Origin: Paraspadella gotoi
Lineage: Eukaryota > Chaetognatha
Reading direction: 5' to 3'
Length of the DNA stretch: 64,000 bases
NCBI GenBank assembly: GCA_051294375.1
Contig: CM119263.1
Location: 16,707,777-16,771,776, forward strand
Of the stretch, positions 1 through 14,006 are shown piece after piece. The notes beneath the pieces are model-generated. The model did not search any database. It was not told where the DNA came from and saw nothing but the letters and a program-made list of their open reading frames with translations. Made by a program: the position numbers and the translations under genes. Position 1 is the stretch's first letter; every line of letters starts with the position of its first letter.

Positions 1-201
1 CCCCCTTTCTGGTGGACGAAAAAGTCAACGACGATAGTTAAGACGACGGTTTCCATCACGACACCACCATGGAGCACGATATCGGAAATAAGTTCAACCA
101 CGAGCGAGATGAAAACGAAAGAAGTGAGCGAGACGAACAAAATGACGATGACGACCAAAGAGGTAGCCGCAACGACCCAAGGGCGAATGGAGACGACTGG
201 G

Positions 202-293
202 GATTGGCGAACGACCCATGGACGAGTTGAGACGACTGAAGATTGGCGAACGACCCATGGACAAGTTGAGACGACTGAAGATTGGCGAACGAG
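202..293. repeat. 39-bp minisatellite, about 2.4 copies
   Basis: A 39-bp unit starts at 202, repeats at 241 with one base difference, and begins a third time at 280 before diverging. The unit length is a multiple of three, so a plus-strand frame stays open through it and encodes a 13-residue repeat. The frame runs into a run of N and has no recognisable domain, so I treat it as a minisatellite rather than a gene. The first 200 bases are also rich in GACGA-type repeats. Confidence 0.7.
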
Positions 294-354
294 CGGAGGG
301 AATACGGGGGAGGTGATGGAAACAACGATTGGCTCGACAAAGACGGAAGAGACG

Positions 355-454
355 NNNNNNNNNNNNNNNNNNNNNNNNNNNNNNNNNNNNNNNNNNNNNN
401 NNNNNNNNNNNNNNNNNNNNNNNNNNNNNNNNNNNNNNNNNNNNNNNNNNNNNN
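355..454. other. Assembly gap of 100 N
   Basis: One hundred N follow a GAC-rich repeat and precede AT-rich sequence. The change in base composition suggests scaffold joining inside or beside a repeat, so the first 354 bases may not be directly adjacent to what follows. Confidence 0.95.
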
Positions 455-1893
455 AAAAAAACATTCAATATAAATTTTACTTTTGATAGATATATATAAT
501 ATGTATATCATAGGCTAAAATTTCAAAATAAAAAAAATTTCAACACCGGATTTGAATTCCTTGAAAAACACTTTGGTCAAGATTTAAAACATTTTCCAAA
601 TATTATATTTTCCTCTTTTACTAAATATTTTGTTAAATAAAAGTAAGTTAAACTACCAAACTCTCAACCATCATCTCAATATCAAAATATTTTGCAAAAA
701 TTTTTCTCATGCAAAGTATTTAATAAAATAGTAATATTATTCCAAACACCAAAACTTCCTTTTATGGTCAAGTTTTCAAAATGCTCTTTTCATTTTGCGT
801 TTTCCGTGTATCCAATTATTACTAAATGTTTTAAAGGTCCTTATTACTACATATATAAGGATTTTTTAATTTCAATTTCATTAAGTTCAAAATTCATAGG
901 CGAATTAAAAAAAAAAGCAAAAAACTAGTACAAGTAACTGGGGCGTAATGAGTTCTCTTGAGTCTAGATTGAGATTGCTTCCAGAGCCTTCAGTATGCTG
1001 TTGAGAATATTTATTATATATTAGAGCGTAGTGAAAATTCTAAAAGTTATTTATGAACATTAATTTGTAAAAAAAATTAATTTTATGTTTTTTTAATTTT
1101 CGTAGTAGGCTATATTTATATATAGTAATATCCTTATAAAATCGAAAAAAATTCAAAATAGGCTTTCATTAACTTTTTATTACAGATTTGAATTCCTCGT
1201 CAGATGTTGATAAAAGAAAATATAAATCATTTTAAAAATTTCTTTTATTAAAGGGGTTAAAAATAAAAAAATATATTTAACATATAAAATTTTAATTTCA
1301 GCTTAAAATATAGGTTTTTCTGATATTTGACCAACTTAATGAAAGAATTTTTAATAAAGAGTTATATTTCTTTATATCAACTTTTCATGACGAATTCAAA
1401 TCTGCAAAAAAAATCTTGCAAAAAACTATTTTGAAATTTTAACATTTATAAGATTAGTATTCTGTATAAACTATGGCCTGTTGCGTCAATTGTAAAATTA
1501 AAAATTTTTATACATAAATGTTTATTAGTATAATGTTATTCGTTTCTCACTTTTAGATTTTTAATTTAAGTTAAATTTAGAATTTTTACTACGCTTTATT
1601 ATATATTTCATCCATATAGCTCACCCGAGTGTGTAAAATATTGCATTTGTCATCCTTTTTTACTTAAATCACCATTTAGAATATTTTTCAATTTTATAAC
1701 TTGTTTATTGTAAACCGTTATCATTATTCATTTTAGTTTTCTACGTGAATTTTGAATATATATGCAAAGCCGGTCAAAAATGTTCCCAATAATTAGCATC
1801 ATGTCATGAAACTCTATCGAAGATCGATATTTTCTGTGATAATTTGCTAATCAAGTTTAGCCATAATACGAACCTGCTCACAAATAAAATACC
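455..1893. other. AT-rich intergenic stretch before DNAJB6
   Basis: No credible coding region. The sequence is very AT-rich and contains the fold-back element listed separately. The only firm boundary is the ATG at 1894; no convincing core promoter motif was identified. Confidence 0.6.
1004..1609. repeat. Fold-back (full-length imperfect palindrome) element
   Basis: The outer left arm near 1004-1041 (containing AGCGTAGTGAAAATTCTAAA) is matched in reverse complement by 1575-1609. A nested pair, 1183-1228 and 1367-1405 (sharing CAGATTTGAATTC), has the same centre near 1300. A whole-length inverted structure with no coding sequence is what a MITE or fold-back element looks like. No clear target-site duplication was found. 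Confidence 0.6.
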
Positions 1894-3914
1894 ATGTCGG
1901 ACTATTACGCTATACTCTCGGTGGCCAAGATGGCCTCGGCGGAGGACATCAAAAAAGCTTACAGGCGGCAAGCGCTAAAATGGCATCCAGACAAAAACCC
2001 GGATGATAAAGAAGCAGCGACCAAGCGGTTCAAAGAAGTTTCCGAGGCGTATCAGGTATTGAAAACTGTGTAGTTTTCACCTTCCTAAAGATGAATCAAA
2101 TGATAAATCATAAGAGAAGTAGAGGAAAATAATAATCTGTGACCAAACTTTATAAGAAGGAAGACCTGTAAATGAATTAAACATGAAATGACTGTTATCA
2201 GACTTTTTTTTATGTTTCCAGGTTCTATCGGACCCCAAAAAGAGAGAAATCTACGACAAATACGGCAAAGAGGGTCTCCAGGAAGGAGGACCTCAGTCGC
2301 CCCGAGCCAGAGCCGCCCGCCGCGCCTCCGGAACTCGACACCGCAATCATAATAACCATCATCATCACGGCTTTACGTCTGCGTTTGGCGGCCTCGATGA
2401 CGACGACATATTTACTTTCGTCTTCAAAGATCCAGAGGAGGTTTTCAGGTTAGATGCGGGTTCTAATTGTCAAAGGTCTCCTATTAGTCAGTTGGGATTT
2501 ACAGGTCGGTCTTAACCCCTATGTCCTATTCATAGCTTACCAATTCTTACCAATTATAATATTATAACCATTAAAGGGGGGGTATGAAGGTCAAGTCAAA
2601 AAATGAAGAATGCCCCGGGCATTAGTTAGGGGCTGCCCCGCGGGGCTCCCCTAACTCCATTGTGGTGCTTTGCGGATGTGGAAATTCACAGGCTATGGTG
2701 GTTTACAAGTTAATTACATAGTCGGACCCTCCAAGCTTTCAATCATGACTCTCTCACAGTCAAGTTTATTCACTCCCAGAGTATCTGGTCATTGAAGTGG
2801 TATAATAAATGTAATAAGTGTAAAAAATGTTTCAATTGTATATTATTTGGTGATTAATGTAAATCACAGACTAGAAGATTATTTCAAGTATTTTTACAAT
2901 GTTTATGGAACGCAATGCACGTAGCTTATACGAAAGGGTAGGTAATTAATTCTTCAATGTTTCTATTCAGGGATTTTTTCGGTGGAAGAGATCCTTTCAT
3001 GAATTTGGGATCCTTCATAGAGGACATGTTTACTATGCCAACCCTGGGTAATTTACATGATAAAGAAAAATTATTTAAAACAATCCTATTAGTTTTAATT
3101 CCTCCAACTTTGACTCCGTCCTCTCCTGCAGGACACGGACATCATCACCATCACCACCACCCAAGCCTTCACCATCATCATCATCATCCTTACCAGCGTC
3201 AAACGTCGAGCCAGCGTCAATCGGGCGGCTCCCAATCCCGCAGAGCCTCCCTCACCTCCTCCGCCAACGAACCGTCCCTGCAACGCAGCCACCACCACCA
3301 CCATCACCACCAGCAGTTGCAACCCCTCCGTCACCATCATCATCATCATCATCACCCTTTCGATTCGATGCTGACGCCTTTCGGGTCCTCCTTCGGATCC
3401 TCCTTCTCCTTGGCGCTCCCCCCGGCCTTCTGCGATCCCTTCACTGGCGGATTCTTCGGCGGCGGCGCTGGTGGATCGAGGAGAGCGAGCGACGCCGGGG
3501 GTTTCACCTCCGTCACTTCGTTTTCTAGGTTTGATTGCTTGATTGATTGATTGATTAAATACTTTATTTTGTATTTGATTAATGGTTAGATTGATTAAAT
3601 TCCTGCTTTGTTAAACATTGAATGTTTGATTGATATGTTTGATTGATTGATTTTCTCCTCAAATTCTCTATTGATTTTGTTCTCAATTTTTCACCTCGGC
3701 TCTATTTTTTTTTGCTTTTTCCAAATGTCTTCCCTACCTCCACTCCAGCGGCGGGTCCCTCGGTATTCGCTCCTCTTCCACCTCGACCGCCGTCGTCAAC
3801 GGGCGACGCGTCGTCACTAAAAAAGTCCGCGAGGGGGCGGAGGAGACGGTTACCGTGGAGACGGACGGCGTCCTCACGTCGAAGATGATAAACGGACGCC
3901 GCGTGGCAGTTTGA
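1894..3914 (+). CDS. DNAJB6: DNAJB6-type J-domain co-chaperone with histidine-rich middle
   Basis: Five exons (1894-2055, 2222-2448, 2971-3047, 3132-3528, 3749-3914) join in phase to 342 residues. Residues 1-70 are a J domain beginning [10 protein letters not shown], with the HPD motif at 31-33 that stimulates Hsp70 ATPase. The C-terminus resembles the last part of DNAJB6/DNAJB2-class proteins (a [18 protein letters not shown]-like stretch, then KMINGR). Between them the usual Gly/Phe-rich linker is short, and a segment from about residue 156 to 230 holds several runs of 6-8 histidines, followed by Ser/Phe/Gly-rich sequence. Family role: class B Hsp40s of this type suppress aggregation of polyglutamine and amyloid proteins in cytosol and nucleus. 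Intron 3 (3048-3131) is 84 bases, in frame and stop-free, so its retention would add 28 residues. The ATG is the only one giving a complete J domain. Confidence 0.86.
2625..2655. repeat. GC-rich hairpin in DNAJB6 intron 2
   Basis: An imperfect 31-base palindrome with outer arms GTTAGGGG/CCCCTAAC and inner arms GCCCC/GGGGC stands out in an otherwise AT-rich intron. It could form a strong stem in DNA or pre-mRNA. Function unknown. Confidence 0.55.
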
Positions 3915-5217
3915 AGGCGCACGAGATACGGTTCTCTTTTCTGTGGGGAAGGGTAAAATTAGGGGATGACATTGTTTGGGGCGTGGCCCTTAACTGGGGA
4001 AAAGTTCTGTAGTGGCCGATAAAATACGATCAATCGAGTTTTCTTAAGACAATAAATGACGGGCTATTTTCATTGCCACGTACTAGAGAAATGATACTAA
4101 TATTATTATTTTTTGACTGTCATTTTCTATACACGCTTTTTAGGAAAAATGTCGCTTTTTGTGCCGGTTTAGGGTGAAACGAAGTAATTACTTATAAACG
4201 TTTAAAAATGCTCACTCTGTACAGTGTGTAATGGGTTTGGGAAATGATTTTTTTTGTTCGTTATTGAATTTGCACAGTTTTACCACCTTTCTGTATATGA
4301 GTGTGTTATATTTCAAGGTGTTAGGGAGAGCTTAAAACTACCTCGCTCGTATTATCAACTTAATATTTAATTCTTTTATTTGTGATTTCGTCGCGATTTT
4401 CAGTTTGATTGCCGAATCGACACTAATTTTTATCGGCAAAGTTTTATATCATCAATGTATCTTTATTGTCATTTGTTCGTTGTTTGACAGATATTGCTTC
4501 GTTTTTTTTTAAATTAAAAGTTTTTTGACTGTGATAAATTGGATATTACTCAGAAAAAGAACTTTTTGCTTTTCTTTTTGTCACATTTTTTTTCCTTTTT
4601 CCTGCTGTTCCTTTCCTCTTCTTAGATTTCTCTCCTTACTTCTTTTTGCAAGCTCTTCTGCTTGCAATCGTCCTCGTTCCGTCTCTTCATCAAACTCTAA
4701 TGACCAGAGATTGACGTTCGACGCATTTCATCGACACGCGTTTTGCTTTGATAATCTTGTCGGAAATTTACCGTGTTGTCTTTCTACACTCGTTCACCTG
4801 AGTTTGTAATTTGAAGCGTTCTGTTATCGACTTTATTCATTTTATTTAAAGATGAAAAAAATAAACTTTTATTTGGTTAGTTATGTTTATATCGTAAGGA
4901 GCGTTCATAGAGTTAGTTTAGGTCAGCGGAACCGACTTGAAAAAAAATCGATTGTTCATAAGTCTTTTGTAGTAGTATGTATGAATATAATGTTTTTAAA
5001 TGCACAGTGCGACGAAAATTTAATGTTTTTGTCGGTCTATAAGCAAACGAAAAAAATGGTGAGGAGGCTTCCTAGTCAAACTGACTCCAAGAGGGGCGCG
5101 CTCGAAAATACTTATACGAAAAAGAGGCGATAAAAACAGTGAAATTGTTAAAAAAAAAATAATAAAACGAGATAACGAAACAATGTACCCTGCCGAGCTG
5201 CTGTCCCGACTCTGACG
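3915..5217. other. Intergenic region between DNAJB6 and CDK9
   Basis: AT-rich, with an AATAAA at about 4050 that is a plausible polyadenylation signal for DNAJB6. Open frames here (for example 4525-4809 and 4852-5133) lack family resemblance and the G/C-ending codon bias of the real exons. The 5' untranslated part of CDK9 probably lies in its last few hundred bases. Confidence 0.55.
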
Positions 5218-7737
5218 ATGAGCCACGTAAAAACGATGTCCAATGAGTCGTCAACGTCGTCCGCAGCGTCTGCGACTGCTGCGGCGGCGGCGGCAGCAGA
5301 CTTGGACTTTCCATTCTGCCTCGACGTCTCCGCCAAGTACGAAAAGTTGGCGAAGATCGGCCAGGGAACCTTCGGAGAGGTGTTTAAGGTGAGGCATATC
5401 GATAACGTTACCCTTGGTTCTGGCGTCTACTTTCATATCCGAAACATATTTTTTACTTCAGGCGAGAAACAAAACGACAAAAGCGCTGGTCGCCTTGAAA
5501 AAAGTATTGATGGAGAACGAAAAAGAAGGTAATTCGGAGATTATTACGACAAGGACAACAAGTAGTTTGAAGAAAGAGTAATACTTGTTAAGTGTTAGCG
5601 ACAGAACCGTTCAATATAAGCAGTCCCAGATCTTCGGATCAAGATGTAACACTGTGTTACGGGCGTGTTAAGCACCCCGTCCCTTTTAACTGCTTGGCGA
5701 CCATCGGGCTAGAACCCCGGACCTTATGGTAGGGAGGCGAATGACTTGCCTTCTGCACCGATGGCCGCTGATGAACGATTGGTGGATTTTAGTCCACCAT
5801 AAGTTTTTGAATTTTGACGGTGATTAACTCAAGGATATTTTCGTCTCAGGATTTCCGATAACCGCTTTGAGAGAAATCAAAATCCTTCAACTCTTACGAC
5901 ACGAAAACGTCGTTAATCTTCAGGTAGTTCTTGTATTATTAAGTTATATATTGCTTTGTTTNNNNNNNNNNGGTAGTTCTTGTATTAATAAGTAATATAT
6001 TGCTTTGTTTGCTTTTACGGGTTAACTTACTCAATTATTTATCGCTTGATTCTTATAGGAAATTTGCCGATCCAAAGCAACGCCATACAATCGCTACAAA
6101 TCGACCTTTTATCTGGTTTTCGACTTTTGTGAACACGATTTGGCGGGTCTCCTCAGCAACGTAAACGTCAAGTTTACTCTTGGTAAGTTATATAGTGTGG
6201 CGAATCCTAAATTCGGCTTGGACAGCTAAGTACTCACTCACCAATTGGGAGTTTCGTGTTTAATCCCCTCAATGTCACGCAGGTTAATTGTGAAGGTGTC
6301 GGCATAATCACGCCAGTGACAAAGCCCTAAGCGCCAGACTTACACGTCTCCCCGTTGCCATAATAGTACATTAGTTGATTTTGAATATAACCTGGGATGT
6401 CACATCGTATGTCAGTCAAGTTTCATTATATAACGTGATTGCGATATTTTTATGTATTCTAAAGGTGAAATCAAAAAGGTCGTGCAGCAACTCCTCAACG
6501 GCCTTTACTACATCCACAGCAACAAGATCCTCCACCGCGACATGAAAGCGGCCAACATCCTCATCACAAAAACCGGCAATCTCAAGTTGGCCGACTTTGG
6601 ACTTGCCCGGGCCTTCTCGCTCAACCAAAAGGGCCAGCCCAACCGGTACACCAATCGGGTGGTCACGTTGTGGTACCGACCGCCGGAATTGTTGCTCGGT
6701 AAATATTTGACTTTTCCCAAAAGAAATGAACATAACTCATGGGCGTCTCAAAATCTTTTAAAAATATCTCTATTTCGGACCAATCAAAGGCGAACGAAAC
6801 TACACCCCCGCGATCGACATATGGGGCGCTGGCTGCATCATGGCCGAGATGTGGACCCGCAGCCCGATCATGCAGGGCAACTCGGAGCAGCATCAACTGA
6901 CTCTCATATCCCAGCTTTGCGGGTCTATCACCACCGACGTTTGGCCGGGTGTCGATTCCTTGGAACTCTTTCAAAAACTCGATCTGCCAAAGGGTAAGGC
7001 TGTCTAAATCAAACCTACCTGTTTGTGAAATTATTGCCATAACTGTGAATGAAAATGACGCATCATTTTGTTTTCTTACTTATTATTCACACTGCCTCTC
7101 TGACGTTTTAACGCCGCCCCTTCCTTCATCCTCCTCCAAGGAATCCGGCGCCGCGTCAAGGAGAGGCTCAAGGTCTACCTCAAAGACCCTCACGCGGTCG
7201 ACCTGTTGGACAGGATGTTGACACTAGACCCTTTGAAGCGCATCGACTCGGACACGGCGCTCAATCACGACTTTTTCTGGTCCGATCCGATGCCTCAGGA
7301 TCTGACGGGCATGTTGGCCAAGCACACCATCTCCATGTTCGAATATCTGGCGCCGCCGAGACGACCGGGTAAGACGACATCCCTTACATTATTGCTTCTC
7401 AGATTTTCGTTCATAGAATTCCTCTTTCAATAAAGGTGGCGCAACGGCGGCCGCGGTAGCGGCGGCGTCGGCGGCGTCCTCGCTCGGCGGTGGCGCCCAT
7501 TCTTCGGCGCTCCCTCATCACGGTTCGGCGGCGCATCACGGCCACCATCACGGAGGGCACGGCGGCGCCGGGCACGCGGGCCACGGCGGGCACGCGGGCG
7601 GGCACGCGGGGCATGCAACGGGGCACGGCGCAGATCACCGCGGGGCGGGAGGCTCGAGGGATCATCACAGAATGTCCCGCCCGACGACGAATCCCACGTC
7701 AGACTCGTCGTCGCAACATTTCGAGAGGGTCTTTTGA
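5218..7737 (+). CDS. CDK9: Cyclin-dependent kinase 9 (P-TEFb catalytic subunit) with His/Gly/Ala tail insert
   Basis: Eight exons (5218-5388, 5462-5528, 5850-5923, 6059-6182, 6465-6698, 6790-6993, 7141-7368, 7436-7737) join in phase to 467 residues. The kinase domain follows an Ala-rich N-terminus. Visible features are GQGTFGEV, the ATP-site Lys70, the diagnostic PITALRE at 82-88, HRD with Asp171, DFG with Asp189, the T-loop threonine Thr208 (human Thr186) and the YRPPELLLG segment. Every landmark is offset 22 from the human protein as I recall it. The end, after APPRR, is expanded by about 75 residues rich in His, Gly and Ala before the conserved terminal FERVF. CDK9 with cyclin T phosphorylates RNA polymerase II, DSIF and NELF to release paused transcription. 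Human CDK9 is 372 residues, so this one is unusually long. Introns 2 and 4 hold dispersed repeats and intron 3 an assembly gap. Confidence 0.97.
5628..5774 (+). repeat. SINE-like dispersed repeat family A, copy 1 (CDK9 intron 2)
   Basis: This stretch aligns by eye with 26907-27057. Shared blocks include TTCGGATC near the start, GAACCC with GACC and ATGGT in the middle, and CTGATG at the end. The middle resembles a reversed tRNA B-box (GGTTCTAGCCC on the minus strand). Dispersed intronic copies and tRNA-like sequence suggest a tRNA-derived SINE. Confidence 0.55.
5923..6010. repeat. Duplicated 39-mer on both sides of a 10-N gap
   Basis: The 39 bases before the N run at 5962-5971 recur directly after it (5972-6010) with only a few differences. 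That is the signature of two overlapping contig ends, possibly two alleles, scaffolded without merging. The first copy starts at the last base of a CDK9 exon, so intron 3 is probably shorter in the real genome. Coding sequence is not affected. Confidence 0.8.
6197..6359 (+). repeat. Dispersed repeat family B, copy 1 (CDK9 intron 4)
   Basis: Begins GTGGCGAATCCTAAATT and contains CTTGGACAGCTAAGTACT, CACGCCAGTGACAAAGC and CACGTCT-CCCGTTG. The same blocks appear in the same order, reverse-complemented, at 13013-13165. Length about 150-165 bases and intronic or intergenic placement fit a SINE or similar short element. No coding potential. Confidence 0.65.
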
Positions 7738-8688
7738 GCTGAAGTCGGATTAGTTGAATCTATTAATGAATCTATTAATGAATCTTTTTTTTTTCGGCTT
7801 ATTGACTGTGTTAATGCTTGTTGATTAAGATGTTGCAAAAATTATGACGTAAAATTTTTTTTATATGTAGAATCTTATTTTTTTTTTAAATCGTATCAAT
7901 TAACATAAGTACTCCGTCCTTTCTCCCCCTTGTTTTATTTAGTTTTCACCCTAACATCTACATTATTATGATTATAATCATTAATATTATCTGTATTAAG
8001 TAATTTTTGATGGACGACTCGAGCCGAAAAAACGGAAAATGTGCTTACCATGTAGTATATTTTTCATTCGATTTTTATTTTTGGGTTTGTCATATTCCTA
8101 CAAATTAACATTTTTACTTCACCCACCTTTTTTAAAAATCCATCGTTCAAAATGATTTCATAGCAATTTAATATTCCAGTTTTTACCATGACGGTCAACA
8201 AATGTTATTTCTATCATTGTTTAATTTTTGGATTGTACCACGTTGTATCTTTTCTGGTAAAAAATCTCTGTATTGCGCTTATGTATGGTTTGTCTGAAAT
8301 AAATTACTGAATACCGACAAGAATACGAACATTTAAAAAAAGCTTATGAATAGGTATTGTTAATTGTGTTAATAATACTTTTATTCTAGTCCGGTCCTGT
8401 CATTTTTTATACACTTGTTATATACGAGTATTAAGATGAGTATATAGACTTTCTAGCCAGTCAAATGGCCGCAATAACGTGAAATATCTGCCGGAGCTAG
8501 ACTACCAACCCCCTCATCTATAATTCATATTTTATCATCCTTTGTTTTTGCCGATTAAATTTTGTTTTCTTTGATGCCACATGAATTTATTTCTGACCAA
8601 ATTTACAACAAATTTTTTTATATAAATACATATATATCAGTATATCCTTTTGAATTTCCTTTTTTATAAGAGCTTGAAGCAAACGAGC
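7738..8688. other. Intergenic region between CDK9 and MFSD10
   Basis: AT-rich, no gene seen. An AATAAA near 8299 could end the CDK9 transcript. Only about 950 bases separate the two same-strand genes. Confidence 0.55.
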
Positions 8689-12755
<4,067 letters not shown>

Positions 12756-14006
12756 AGTGGTGAAAAGCTGTACCTGAATTTTTGTTTGTTTGCTGGTTTT
12801 TAATGTTTTATCTTTTTCAATTCTCTTTTTTCGTCTATTTAGTTTTCATTGTTTTTAGAATTATCTTTAGTATTTAGTATTTTTTGTATTGAACCAACCC
12901 AATATTTTACAAGAAAAGTTTTCCTCTCAATTTTTTATAAATTAGTTTATTTTTTAAACAATATCCGCGCTATATGTTCGTTTTTTATTAACTTGCTAAA
13001 GTAGTTCTAATTACAACGGGAAGACGTGTGTGATGCTCGGGGTGTGAGCTTTGTCACTGGCGCGTTTATGGCGACACCATCACACTTAACCAGCGTGAAG
13101 TACTTAGCTGTCCAAGCTATTCAAGCTGTCCGAGCTATACGGGAGGGTAATTTAGGATTCGCCACATTCTTTAGTTACTTAGGTCGAACAGCCTTCGTTC
13201 TAAACTTTCAATATAATTGAATGAGTGCAAGGTGAATTCGAGTCGCGAAAGAAGAACTAAGGTGATGGGAACATAACTACTTAACTACATCTAGACATTT
13301 TTAATTTCCTTAAGATGGATTTATTTTTTCATTCTCCAAAATATTCTAAGTCCCTTAAAAAAAACTCCTTGCGCAAATGACCATGTTTTGTCGGTATTTA
13401 GTTATTTTCTCTATTATTATTCCACGTGTATCGCTCATCTTTTTCCTGATCCTTTCCTTGGTTCATTATTTTTTTTGTTCTTATTTTTTGCTCAATTGTT
13501 TTTTTTTTAATGTTGGTGCTTGTTTCATTTATTTTTAAATCTTTTACAATTTCTACTTTTTGTTGTTAGCTAGTAACCTTTTGTTGTTTTACTGGTTTTT
13601 GGTTGTTAGTGTTTTCGCGCTTTAATTTTAAATGTTTATTCGTATCATTTTTCAATGAAAATCACCGAATCATCAAAACATTTCTTTCCATCAATTTTGT
13701 GTTAGTTTTTAAAAAAATATTAAAAATATTTTTGACCAATATTTTTGACCAATATTTTCGTTTTTACTATTTTGATTGTTAAATTAATTGAAAGGATTTT
13801 TTTTTTCACTTGCAACATTTCTCTAGTCAACTTTTTGAACAGTGATTCCATGTCTTTGGTACTAAATTACTTAATTCGAACAAATATGTTGCATTAACTC
13901 AAATCGTGCCTTTCATGCGTTTCTTACTCCAGGTTGTTCGCCAAAATAAAAGAAAAGATACATTTTCAATGCCAATCGTCCAGCCTTAAACTTTCCGATT
14001 CCCACC
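12756..14006. other. Intergenic region between MFSD10 and DHDH
   Basis: AT-rich with T-runs and no gene. It contains a reversed copy of dispersed repeat family B at 13013-13165. Confidence 0.55.
13013..13165 (-). repeat. Dispersed repeat family B, copy 2
   Basis: Reverse complement of the repeat at 6197-6359, sharing GTGGCGAATCCTAAATT, CTTGGACAGCTAAGTACT and CGCCAGTGACAAAGC in order. It differs by an internal duplication of an AGCTTGGACAGCT-like word (about 13098-13135). Confidence 0.65.

Noticed and set aside
3095-3355. Minus-strand Met/Val-rich open frame over DNAJB6 exon 4
   Set aside because: It is the antisense of CAT/CAC histidine codons in a well-supported plus-strand exon.
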